Under the pieces are notes generated by a model. That model saw nothing but the letters and a program-made list of their open reading frames with translations. It did no database searches and was not told the origin of the DNA. A DNA stretch of 64,000 bases from Terrabacter sp. MAHUQ-38 (GTDB taxonomy: Bacteria; Actinomycetota; Actinomycetes; Actinomycetales; Dermatophilaceae). Within the stretch, counting starts at the first letter, position 1. Each line of letters begins with the position of its first letter. The position numbers and the translations under genes were made by a program. Below, in pieces: positions 38,477 to 46,200 of this stretch. Where the stretch lies: assembly GCF_014518425.1 (NCBI RefSeq), contig NZ_JACVCU010000005.1, forward strand, positions 248,678 through 312,677. Direction: 5' to 3'.

Positions 38477-39418
38477 TCAGTCGATGCCGAGAGCGTTGAC
38501 GACGCGGTCGAAGGACGACGTCAGACCGTGCTCGACCGCGAGCCTCGACATGAGCGCGGGGTCGGCCACGGATGCCGGCACCGTGATGTCGTCGTCGGGG
38601 ATCGGGGCGTCCTTGACGACCGCGACCACACGCGGGGCCGCATCGAGGTAGTCGCTGGCGGCCTCGAGGCGCGCCCGCTGGGCCCCCTTGAGCGCGGGGT
38701 CGCCCGCGGCGATGGCCGCCCGCAGGGCCTCCAGCGTGCCGTAGGTCGTGATGAGCTTGGCGGCGGTCTTCTCGCCCACGCCGGCCACACCCGGCAGCCC
38801 GTCGCTCGTGTCACCGCGCAGGACGGCCATGTCGGCATAGGCGGCACCGGTGCCGACGCCGTACTTCTCCGCGATGAACGCCTCGTCGACGAGGTCGGGG
38901 GAGCGCACGCCGCCGCGGGCCGTGTACACGACCCGGACCTGGTTGGCGTCGTCGACGAGCTGGAAGAGGTCGCGGTCGCCCGTGACGATGTCGATGGGCA
39001 TGCGTCCGCTGTATGCCGTCGCGTAGGTGCCGATCACGTCGTCCGCCTCGCAGCCGTCGACGCCGACGCGCGCGATGCCCAGGGCAGCCAATGCGTCGGC
39101 GATGATCGGCACCTGGACCGCGAGCGCCTCGGGGACCTGCTCGCCGGCGAGCTGGTCGTCGCCCGGCTCGGCCACGCGGTGGGCCTTGTACGAGGGGATA
39201 GCGTCGACGCGGAAGGCCGGTCGCCAGTCGTTGTCCCAGCAGGCCACGAGATGCGAGGGCCGCCCCCGCTCGACGAGTGAGGCGATCATGTCGAGCACTC
39301 CGCGGACCGCGTTGGTCGGGACACCGCTCGGACCGATGACTTCGGGCACGCCGAAGAAGGCGCGGAAGTACAGCGACGCGGAGTCGAGCAGGAGCAACCG
39401 GGAGGCGGAGGACGGCAT
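38477..39418 (-). CDS. 5'-3' exonuclease (flap endonuclease type, PolA-N-like)
   Basis: A 313-residue nuclease corresponding to the N-terminal domain of DNA polymerase I. LLLLDSASLYFRAFFG carries the first metal ligand; acidic clusters EADDVIGTYA and DIVTGDRDLFQLVDD bind the two metals; GLPGVAGVGEKTAAKLI is the helix-hairpin-helix. The start at 39418 is favoured by TAGCCT 7 nt upstream. Stand-alone copies are common in actinobacteria and act in replication or repair beside Pol I. From memory, the M. tuberculosis counterpart is also close to helY. Confidence 0.93.
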   Translation of the reverse strand: MPSSASRLLLLDSASLYFRAFFGVPEVIGPSGVPTNAVRGVLDMIASLVERGRPSHLVACWDNDWRPAFRVDAIPSYKAHRVAEPGDDQLAGEQVPEALAVQVPIIADALAALGIARVGVDGCEADDVIGTYATAYSGRMPIDIVTGDRDLFQLVDDANQVRVVYTARGGVRSPDLVDEAFIAEKYGVGTGAAYADMAVLRGDTSDGLPGVAGVGEKTAAKLITTYGTLEALRAAIAAGDPALKGAQRARLEAASDYLDAAPRVVAVVKDAPIPDDDITVPASVADPALMSRLAVEHGLTSSFDRVVNALGID

Positions 39419-39431
39419 ACGCGAGAGGCTA
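39419..39431 (-). promoter_or_regulatory. -10 element of the 5'-3' exonuclease gene (leaderless type)
   Basis: On the minus strand TAGCCT (39431-39426) ends 7 nt before the ATG at 39418. A GGCATAC copy covers the start codon. Confidence 0.5.
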
Positions 39432-39553
39432 CCGGGACGGCTCAGCATGCAGGCCGGCACACCAGAGCGCTCCCGTGAGCACGGTCCGGTCCCGGCCCTC
39501 GAGCGAGGCGTACCGACATGAGGAATGCAGCCACCGCCGCATAACCCCTGGTC

Positions 39554-39565
39554 TACCCTTCGGCC
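39554..39565 (+). promoter_or_regulatory. -10 element of the Lrp/AsnC gene (leaderless type)
   Basis: TACCCT at 39554-39559 ends 6 nt before the ATG at 39566. No Shine-Dalgarno sequence is present. Confidence 0.6.
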
Positions 39566-40024
39566 ATGGAAGATCTCGACCGTCGCCTCGTCGGCCTGCT
39601 GCTCGCTGACGGCCGGATGAGCTACACCGACCTCGGCAAGGCCACGGGCCTGTCCACCTCGGCGGTGCACCAGCGGGTGCGCCGGCTCGAGGAGCGCGGG
39701 GTCGTGACGGGGTACACCGCTCAGGTGTCTCCCGAGGCGCTGGGTCTCCCGCTCACCGCACTCATCTCGGTGACGCCGTTCGACCCGAGCGCCCCCGACG
39801 ACGTGCCCGACCGCCTTCGCCACATCTCCGAGATCGAGGACTGCCACTCGGTCGCGGGTGTCGAGAGCTACATCCTCAAGGTGCGCGTCCAGACGCCCGG
39901 CACCCTCGAGGACCTGCTGGCCCGGATCCGCACGGCCGCAAACGTCTCCACGCGCACCACGGTCGTGCTGTCGACCCCGTGGGAGGGCCGCAGCGCCTCA
40001 GCGGCGCCCCGCGACGACGCCTGA
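39566..40024 (+). CDS. Lrp/AsnC family transcriptional regulator
   Basis: A 152-residue regulator with one N-terminal winged helix (DLDRRLVGLLLADGRMSYTDLG, then TSAVHQRVRRLEERGVVTGY) and one RAM ligand domain (about 65-150, ALISVTPFDPSAPDD, CHSVAGVESYILKVRVQTPG). It should bind an amino acid and regulate metabolism genes. The target may be the threonine/serine dehydratase that converges on it 60 bp away, but no direct evidence for that is present. Confidence 0.92.
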   Translation: MEDLDRRLVGLLLADGRMSYTDLGKATGLSTSAVHQRVRRLEERGVVTGYTAQVSPEALGLPLTALISVTPFDPSAPDDVPDRLRHISEIEDCHSVAGVESYILKVRVQTPGTLEDLLARIRTAANVSTRTTVVLSTPWEGRSASAAPRDDA

Positions 40025-40042
40025 GCCGCCGGGGTGGCGTAT

Positions 40043-40069
40043 GCCGAGGCCGGGGGTCCGCTCCTCGGC
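40043..40069. terminator. possible bidirectional hairpin
   Basis: GCCGAGG (40043-40049) pairs with CCTCGGC (40063-40069) around a 13-nt loop, between the converging Lrp and dehydratase genes. The stem is short, so this is tentative. Confidence 0.45.
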
Positions 40070-40083
40070 GTGGGCGGGGCGCG

Positions 40084-41019
40084 TCAGAGGTCTGACGGGT
40101 CGGTGTTCGCGCCACAGAGGACGACGGCGACTCTCTCGTCCGGCTCCGGCCGGTAGGCGCCGGAGGTCACGCCGGCAAGAGCTGCGGCGGCGCCGTGCTC
40201 GACGACGATGCGCCAGCGGTCCCACAGCATCGACCGCGCCGCGATGATGTCGTCATCGGTGACCACGACGCTCGTCACCGGCAGCCGGCTCGCGACGTCG
40301 AAGGCGATCTCGCCGAGCCGTCGGGCGCCGAGGGAGTCCGCGGCGACGCCGGAGACCGGGACGTCCACGGGACGGCCGGCGTCCAGTGCCGACCGGAGCG
40401 TCGGCGCACCGGCGGGCTCGACGCCAACGACCGTTGCGGCACCGTCGAGGGCGGTCGTGACACCCGCCAGGAGGCCGCCGCCGCCGACGGCGACGACCAC
40501 CGTGTCCAACCCGGCAGGCACCTGCTCGAGAAGCTCCAGGGCGAGCGTCCCTGCGCCGGCAGCGATCTCGGGCTGGTCGTAGGCGTGGCAGTAGAGGGCG
40601 CCGGTGCGTGACACCTCTTCCTGCGCGGCTTCGTAGGCGGTGGCGTACTCACGGCCGGCCAGGACGACGCGCGCGTCGTAGCTCGCGAGCCGGGCCACCT
40701 TGACGGCCGGTGCCGTTTCCGGGACGAAGACCGTGGCGCGCACGCCGAGGCGGGCGGCGGCATAGGCGTTGGCCATGCCGGCGTTTCCTCCGGACGCCAC
40801 GACGATGCCGGTGGCCGGGTCGAGGGAGCCGTTCTCACGTGCCCGCAGGATGCGGTTGAACGCGCCCCTCGCCTTGAACGAGCCCGTGTGCTGGAGGTAC
40901 TCGAGCTTGAACACTGCGCGGCCGCCGATGAGGTCGCTGTCGACGGGGCACAACGGTGTGGTGCGGACGTGGTCGCGGATGCGGTCGCCGGCCTCGTCGA
41001 CGTCAGTGCGCTGGATCAC
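40084..41019 (-). CDS. threonine/serine dehydratase (PLP fold type II)
   Basis: A 311-residue PLP enzyme. With the GTG start at 41019 the N-terminus MIQRTDVDEAGDRIRDHV fits the family. PLP Lys49 is in TGSFKARGAFN, ASGGNAGMANAYAA follows, and VGGGGLLAG holds the phosphate. An alternative ATG at 41043 overlaps the upstream MFS stop as TGATG, typical of coupled translation. It converts Thr or Ser to the keto acid, or acts on a related beta-hydroxy or beta-thiol amino acid. No regulatory ACT domain is attached. It is the last gene of the tetR operon. Confidence 0.88.
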   Translation of the reverse strand: MIQRTDVDEAGDRIRDHVRTTPLCPVDSDLIGGRAVFKLEYLQHTGSFKARGAFNRILRARENGSLDPATGIVVASGGNAGMANAYAAARLGVRATVFVPETAPAVKVARLASYDARVVLAGREYATAYEAAQEEVSRTGALYCHAYDQPEIAAGAGTLALELLEQVPAGLDTVVVAVGGGGLLAGVTTALDGAATVVGVEPAGAPTLRSALDAGRPVDVPVSGVAADSLGARRLGEIAFDVASRLPVTSVVVTDDDIIAARSMLWDRWRIVVEHGAAAALAGVTSGAYRPEPDERVAVVLCGANTDPSDL

Positions 41020-41031
41020 GTCCCGACAGTA
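41020..41031 (-). promoter_or_regulatory. possible internal -10 element of the dehydratase gene
   Basis: On the minus strand TACTGT (41031-41026) ends 6 nt before the GTG at 41019. It would allow expression independent of the tetR-led transcript. Confidence 0.45.
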
Positions 41032-41042
41032 CGACGACGTCA

Positions 41043-42338
41043 TCAGAGCTGGTCGGTCGGCTCGACCGCCGGGCCCGCGACGTCGACGACGTCGTCGTCC
41101 CGCGCGGCCCCGGAGCGCGCGAGCACCCGCGTGCGGTGCCACCACCACAGGGCGAGAGCAGTCAGTGTCATGCAGTCGGCGACGACCGCGAGCGTCGTGA
41201 GCGACCCGCTCACCAGCGGCGACACGGCGCCGGCCACGACGGCGTTGACGCAGGTGCTGAGGAACGCCTGGAACGACGAGACGGCGCCTCGATGGCGCGG
41301 CCTCGAGTCGAGCACTGCGATCGTGAGGATCGGGAACACGAGCGAGACGCCGAAGGATGCGGTGGCCACGGGCAGCACCGTCCAGAGCACGCCGGGGACG
41401 TCGACGACCGCCTGGTAGACGACGGCGAAGACACCACCCGCCAGGGCCACGACCATGCCGGCGAGGACGAATGCTCCCTGCCGGACCCGACCCGCGAGAC
41501 GGCCCGTGAGGAAGGACCCGAGCATCATCGTCGCGACGAGGGGGATGAAGAGCACACCGAAGTCGCGTTCACCGAGCCCAAGATGGCCGACGACGATCGC
41601 CGGGGCCGAGGCCACGTAGAGGAAGAGCGCGCCGAAGTTCAGCGCGATGGCTGCGCTGAGCCGCAGGACGCCGCCGTCGCCGGCGGCCGACATGAAGGAC
41701 GCGAGCAGCGGACGTGGCCGGAACGGGACACGTGCGCTCGCTGGATGGGTCTCGGGCAGCGAGGTCAGGGCGATCGTCACGAGGACCACGCCGTAGCCCG
41801 CCAGGACCCAGAAGATCGTGCGCCATGACCCCCAGCCGAGGATCCACCCGCCGACGATGGGAGCGAGAGCCGGCGCCACCGCGAAGATCATCGAGATGTG
41901 GCTCATGAAGCGCTGCGCCCGTGCGCCGTCGAAGAGGTCCCGCACGACGGTACGTCCGACGATCATGCCGGCGCCCGCGACGAGGCCCTGAGCCGCCCGC
42001 GCACCGAGAAGGAGCGGCATGCTCGGCGCCAGCGCGCAGAGAGCGCTGGCCACGGCGTACAGCAGGCACCCGGTCACGATGACCCGGCGCCGACCGAGCG
42101 CGTCGGACAGCGACCCGTGGAAGAGGCTCGCGACGGCGAAGGCGGCGAGGTAGACACTCAGCGTCTGTTGCATCGTGACCTTGTCGACCTCGAGCTCGCG
42201 GGTCATGACGTCGAACGCCGGAAAGATCGCGTCGATGGTGAACGGCCCCACCATCGTCAGGGCGGCGAGGATGAGGACGAGGCGCAGCCGCGACAGCCGT
42301 GACCCTGCCGCGGTGGGGACGTCTCGGGTGAGGGTCAC
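41043..42338 (-). CDS. Bcr/CflA-type MFS drug/amino-acid efflux transporter
   Basis: A 431-residue transporter with 12 predicted membrane helices. VGPFTIDAIFPAFDVMTREL, LSDALGRRRVIVTG (motif A) and LVAGAGMIVGRTVVRDLF are typical of the Bcr/CflA DHA1 group, whose E. coli member Bcr exports bicyclomycin and L-cysteine (known). GTG start at 42338 overlaps the ybaK stop by 4 nt. A repressor of the TetR type leads the operon, suggesting an inducible efflux. The true substrate is not apparent. Confidence 0.9.
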   Translation of the reverse strand: MTLTRDVPTAAGSRLSRLRLVLILAALTMVGPFTIDAIFPAFDVMTRELEVDKVTMQQTLSVYLAAFAVASLFHGSLSDALGRRRVIVTGCLLYAVASALCALAPSMPLLLGARAAQGLVAGAGMIVGRTVVRDLFDGARAQRFMSHISMIFAVAPALAPIVGGWILGWGSWRTIFWVLAGYGVVLVTIALTSLPETHPASARVPFRPRPLLASFMSAAGDGGVLRLSAAIALNFGALFLYVASAPAIVVGHLGLGERDFGVLFIPLVATMMLGSFLTGRLAGRVRQGAFVLAGMVVALAGGVFAVVYQAVVDVPGVLWTVLPVATASFGVSLVFPILTIAVLDSRPRHRGAVSSFQAFLSTCVNAVVAGAVSPLVSGSLTTLAVVADCMTLTALALWWWHRTRVLARSGAARDDDVVDVAGPAVEPTDQL

Positions 42339-42832
42339 GCACGCCCGATCCGGGCGCGCACCGCTCGGGTGACGGCCGCGAGGTCGCCGGGGGAGAGCCC
42401 GATGTCGAAGCCACGCCGCCCACCTGAGACGTAGACGGTGTCGAAGCCGTATGCAGTGTCGTCGAGAACCGTTGGGAGAGCGCGCTTCTGCCCGACGGGG
42501 GAGATGCCTCCGACGACGAAGCCGGTGCTGCGCTCAGCTGCCGCGGGGTCGGCCATCGTCACACTCTTGGTGCCGAGCGCCGCTGCGACCGCCTTGAGGT
42601 CGAGCTGTCCGTCAACGGGCACGACCCCGACCGCGAGTCCCTTGCCGGTGTCGACGAGGAGGGTCTTGAAGACCTGCGCCGAGTCGACGCCCAGGGCAGC
42701 GGCGGCCTCCAGGCCGTAGCTGCCGCTCGACGGGTCGTGCGCGTAGGGGTGTCGCGTGTAGGCGACACCGGCGCGGTCGAGTGCCACGGTGGCAGGCGTG
42801 GAGGGGCCGTCGGCCTGGCGCCGGCTGCCCAT
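42335..42832 (-). CDS. ybaK: Cys-tRNA(Pro)/Cys-tRNA(Cys) deacylase, YbaK/EbsC family
   Basis: A 165-residue trans-editing protein that hydrolyses misacylated Cys-tRNA(Pro). Features are TPATVALDRAGVAYTRHPYAHD, AAALGVDSAQVFKTLLVDTGKGL, and IGLSPGDLAAVTRA. The catalytic lysine is in VFKTLLV. The start ATG at 42832 overlaps the tetR stop by 1 nt (TGATG). Being in a TetR-regulated efflux operon is unusual for a housekeeping editing factor and suggests that it responds to the same signal as the transporter. Confidence 0.9.
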   Translation of the reverse strand: MGSRRQADGPSTPATVALDRAGVAYTRHPYAHDPSSGSYGLEAAAALGVDSAQVFKTLLVDTGKGLAVGVVPVDGQLDLKAVAAALGTKSVTMADPAAAERSTGFVVGGISPVGQKRALPTVLDDTAYGFDTVYVSGGRRGFDIGLSPGDLAAVTRAVRARIGRA

Positions 42833-43452
42833 CAGGCGTTCGCGACGGACGCGAGCCCGTCCCAGATCGTCGTGATGACGAGGTCGGTCGCCTCGTCGGC
42901 GGTCGTGCCCGGGTGGGCGCTTCGCCACACCGCGAGCCGTTCGCACCCGCCGATGAGGATCTCGGCCATGACCGTGACCCGGTGCGGCTCGAGCACGGCG
43001 AAGGCCGGCAGGGTGCGCAGCGCCTCGGCGAACGCCTTCGCCGTCTGCTGGCGGATGCGCTCGACGGACGCCGACGCCTCACCGATGAGGGCGCCCTCCG
43101 TGCGCAGGAGCGCGAACGCCTGCGCATGCTCGTCGATGAACGAGAAGAACGCGTGGACGACGTCGCGCACTCGGTCGCGCGCCGGAGCCGCCGGCTGGGC
43201 GACCCATGACTCGATGAGGGCCGCGAGGAGCTGACCGCGGGCCCGTTCGATCGTGGCGGCGAGCAGACCCTCCTTCGACCCGAAGTAGTCGTAGATGAGG
43301 GGCTTGGTCACGCCCACGAGCTCGGCGATCTCGTCCATCGTCGCCGCCTGGATGCCCCGGCTCGAGAAGACCTGCTCGGCCACGGCCAGCATCTGCGCCT
43401 CACGTTCGGCACGGGGCATGCGGACGCGGGTGCCGGGGGCGCGGGAGGTCAC
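42832..43452 (-). CDS. TetR family transcriptional regulator
   Basis: A 206-residue regulator. The HTH is at about 20-65 (AEREAQMLAVAEQVFSSRG, TMDEIAELVGVTKPLIYDYFGSKEGLL). The ligand domain is helical and ends DLVITTIWDGLASVANA. It is first in an operon with ybaK, an MFS transporter and a dehydratase, which it probably represses along with itself. The GTG start at 43452 is backed by TAGACT 6 nt upstream. No clear palindromic operator is seen in the 41 bp before kamA. Confidence 0.92.
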   Translation of the reverse strand: MTSRAPGTRVRMPRAEREAQMLAVAEQVFSSRGIQAATMDEIAELVGVTKPLIYDYFGSKEGLLAATIERARGQLLAALIESWVAQPAAPARDRVRDVVHAFFSFIDEHAQAFALLRTEGALIGEASASVERIRQQTAKAFAEALRTLPAFAVLEPHRVTVMAEILIGGCERLAVWRSAHPGTTADEATDLVITTIWDGLASVANA

Positions 43453-43464
43453 CGCCGCAGTCTA
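43453..43464 (-). promoter_or_regulatory. -10 element of the tetR-led operon (leaderless type)
   Basis: On the minus strand TAGACT (43464-43459) ends 6 nt before the GTG at 43452. Confidence 0.6.
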
Positions 43465-43493
43465 CGTGCGCCCCTGCCCGATGCCCTCGTGCC

Positions 43494-44936
43494 TCAGACG
43501 AGCTGCGATTCGGCGGCGGCGCGGCTGGTCGCCGCCTGCTCGGTCGCCTCGGCGAGGACCGACTCGTGGTCGACCGACTCGTGCCACCACCGCTGGCCCG
43601 ACTCGGGCAGGGTGTAGATCGGGTCGTAGTAGACGTACTCGCGCGACAGCGCCTCGGTGTCGTCGCCCTCGATCGAGGTGCGGTAGTTCTTTCGCCAGTA
43701 GGAGATCCCGCGCTCGGTGTCGTACTCCTCCACCTGGTGCACCCAGCGCTTGCCGACGAACGGCACGTCGCAGACGATGCGTGGCGTCGAGAAGCCGGGG
43801 AGGTACCCCATCATCGAGTGCTGGAGGCGCTGGGCCTCGGCGAGCGAGAGTCGCCAGTGCTCGGAGAACGGGATCATGTCGCACATGTAGAAGTAGTACG
43901 GCGTGATCTGTGCACCGTCGGCGAGGGCGAAGCACAGGTCGAGCAGCTGCGCGGTCGTGTCGTTGACGCCCCGCATCAGGACACCCTGGTTGCGGACGTC
44001 ACGCACGCCCGCGTCGAGCATCGCCTTCGAGGCGCGTGCGACCGAGGGCGTCATCGACTGCGCGTTGTTGACGTGGGTGTGGATCGCGAGAGAGACGCCA
44101 CGTGCGCGTGCCTTGGCCGACACCCGGCCCACGCCCTCGACGACGTCCTCGGCGAACCAGTGCTGGGGCAGGCCCATGAGCGCCTTGGTCGCGAGGCGGA
44201 TGTCGCGGATGTTCTCGATGTCGAGGAGCTGGTCGATGAACACCTCGAGGTTCTTCCACGGCATGTTGGCGACGTCGCCACCCGAGACCACGACGTCGCG
44301 CACGACGGGCGAGGAACGCAGGTAGTCGAGCATCGCGGCGTAGCGGTCGACGGGCTTGAGGTCGAACTTCAGCTTGGCGACCTGGGGCGTCGAGTTGCCG
44401 ACGAGGTCCATGCGCGTGCAGTGGCCGCAGTACTGCGGGCACGTCGGCAGCAGCTCGGCGAGCACCTTGGTCGGGTAGCGGTGCGTGAGGCCTTCTGCGA
44501 CCCACATGTCGTGCTCGTGGAGCGAGTCGCGCGAGGCGTGCGGGTGCGACGGCCAGTCGGTGCGGCGGTCGGAGAACACCGGCAGCATGTAGCGGCGGAT
44601 GGGGTCGGCGTAGAACGCGTCGGTGAAGTCGTGGCCGGCCGACGGCATGGGGCTGTCGGTCGACGGGACCATGGTGTTGAGCATCTGCGGCGGGACGAGC
44701 ATCGACATCGTCGCGCGCTCGGCCTGATCCTTGGCGAGGTCGTCGTAGAAGCGGTCGTCGAGCAGGTCGCCGAGGAGGGTTCGCAACTGCTTGATGTTCC
44801 TGACACAGTTGACCCGCTGCCACTGCGCGCTGTCCCAGTCGGCCTGGGTGACGTCCGCCCATCCCGGGAACCGTGTCCAGTCGGGCTCGACGAGCTCGCG
44901 CCGGCGGTAGGCGTAGGGCTGCTCAACCTTGCTCAT
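43494..44936 (-). CDS. kamA: lysine 2,3-aminomutase
   Basis: A 480-residue radical-SAM, PLP-dependent enzyme that converts L-lysine to beta-lysine. The cluster motif is C166-x3-C170-x2-C173 in CPQYCGHCTRMD. VVVSGGDVANM, MLDAGVRDVRNQGVLMRGVN (the PLP lysine region is downstream) and YYFYMCDMIPFSEHWR follow. The gene is divergent from kdd-kamD-kamE-kal, and the pair covers lysine fermentation steps one to four. An oxygen-sensitive enzyme in an apparent aerobe suggests use under low oxygen (inference). TACTGT 7 nt before the ATG suggests a leaderless message. Confidence 0.94.
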   Translation of the reverse strand: MSKVEQPYAYRRRELVEPDWTRFPGWADVTQADWDSAQWQRVNCVRNIKQLRTLLGDLLDDRFYDDLAKDQAERATMSMLVPPQMLNTMVPSTDSPMPSAGHDFTDAFYADPIRRYMLPVFSDRRTDWPSHPHASRDSLHEHDMWVAEGLTHRYPTKVLAELLPTCPQYCGHCTRMDLVGNSTPQVAKLKFDLKPVDRYAAMLDYLRSSPVVRDVVVSGGDVANMPWKNLEVFIDQLLDIENIRDIRLATKALMGLPQHWFAEDVVEGVGRVSAKARARGVSLAIHTHVNNAQSMTPSVARASKAMLDAGVRDVRNQGVLMRGVNDTTAQLLDLCFALADGAQITPYYFYMCDMIPFSEHWRLSLAEAQRLQHSMMGYLPGFSTPRIVCDVPFVGKRWVHQVEEYDTERGISYWRKNYRTSIEGDDTEALSREYVYYDPIYTLPESGQRWWHESVDHESVLAEATEQAATSRAAAESQLV

Positions 44937-44949
44937 GCCGGCAACAGTA
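44937..44949 (-). promoter_or_regulatory. -10 element of kamA (leaderless type)
   Basis: On the minus strand TACTGT (44949-44944) ends 7 nt before the ATG at 44936. It lies in the 136-bp divergent gap with kdd. Confidence 0.55.
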
Positions 44950-45072
44950 ATGGCACGGGTGGCGTCTCTCCAACATGTCCGGCCCCCGGATTGGCGAAGA
45001 TGTGCCTCTAGTGGTCCTATGCTGACGCAAGATCTTCGGCCTCCGTCCGTACAGACAGAAGGATTTGTGAAC

Positions 45073-46200
45073 GTGTCAGACCCGATGTCGGCCGCCCCGG
45101 ATCCGGTGGCCACGGCCCGCGTGTCGTCGCCTGTCGGCCTCCACCGCGTCCTCGAGCCCGCCGGCGCTGCCATCACGCTCCCGCAGGCCGCGCGCCGCCT
45201 CGACGCCCGGCCCGAGCTGTGGGACGACGAGGTGCGGATCGCGGTCGAGACCCTCAACCTCGACGCGGCGTCCTACCGCCAGCTCGCCGAGAAGCACAGC
45301 GTCGGCGGGCGGGTCGACGGGGGAGCGGTTCGTGCCGAGGTCCGTGACATCATCGCGACGCGAGGCAAGATGCAGAACCCCGTCACCGGTTCGGGCGGGA
45401 TGCTCATCGGCACCGTCGAGGAGGTCGGACCGGGCAGCCCCCTCGGCCTCCGCGTGGGCGACCGTGTTGCGACCCTCGTCTCGCTGTCGCTGACGCCCCT
45501 CGCGATCACCGACGGGCTCGAGCGCTGGGACGGCCTCTCCGAGCAGGTGCCCGCCGCAGGCCACGCCATCCTCTTCGGTCGCAGCATCGCCGCGACGCTG
45601 CCCCACGACCTCGACCCGCACCTCGCGCTCATGGTCATGGACGTCTGCGGCGCGCCCGCGCTCGTCGAGCGGGTCGTCGGGGAGTATGCCGCCCGCGGCC
45701 TCGCGCCGACGGTCGCCGTCCTCGGTGGGGCCGGGAAGTCCGGCTCGCTCTCCCTCGCCGCGGCGCGCGCCGCGGGTGCTGCTCGCACGATCGGCGTCGT
45801 GCCGGTGGAGCGTGAGCGCGAGGTCCTCGACGCGAGTGGCCTCGCGGACGCGGTGGTGCTCGCCGACGCCCGCTCACCGCTCGGGCTGGCCGCCGCGGTC
45901 GAGTCGGCCGGTGGCCCCGCCGACATCACCGTCGTCTGCGTCGACGTGCCCGGCTGCGAACAGCCCGCCATCCTCGCCACCGCGCAGGGGGGCACCATCA
46001 TCTTCTTCAGCATGGCGACGAACTTCGCAGCAGCCGCCCTCGGCGCCGAGGGCCTTGCGGCCGACGTGCGGATGCTCGTCGGCAACGGCTACGTCCCGGG
46101 CCACGCCGAGACCGCGCTCCGCCTCGTGCGCGAGGTGCCCGCCGTGCGGGCGCTCTTCGAGGGCCGTCTGGCCGCCGAGACGGCAGGATCGGACGCATGA
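45073..46200 (+). CDS. kdd: L-erythro-3,5-diaminohexanoate dehydrogenase
   Basis: A 375-residue NAD-dependent oxidoreductase that oxidises 3,5-diaminohexanoate to 5-amino-3-oxohexanoate and ammonia. It resembles zinc-free MDR/alcohol-dehydrogenase-like folds: RGKMQNPVTGSGGMLIGTVEEVG near the start and the nucleotide loop VAVLGGAGKSGSLSLAAA in the middle. The genetic setting with kamD, kamE and kal makes the assignment firm. The GTG at 45073 has AGAAGGA nine nt upstream; a GTG at 45067 is an alternative. The stop overlaps the kamD ATG by 4 nt. Confidence 0.92.
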   Translation: MSDPMSAAPDPVATARVSSPVGLHRVLEPAGAAITLPQAARRLDARPELWDDEVRIAVETLNLDAASYRQLAEKHSVGGRVDGGAVRAEVRDIIATRGKMQNPVTGSGGMLIGTVEEVGPGSPLGLRVGDRVATLVSLSLTPLAITDGLERWDGLSEQVPAAGHAILFGRSIAATLPHDLDPHLALMVMDVCGAPALVERVVGEYAARGLAPTVAVLGGAGKSGSLSLAAARAAGAARTIGVVPVEREREVLDASGLADAVVLADARSPLGLAAAVESAGGPADITVVCVDVPGCEQPAILATAQGGTIIFFSMATNFAAAALGAEGLAADVRMLVGNGYVPGHAETALRLVREVPAVRALFEGRLAAETAGSDA

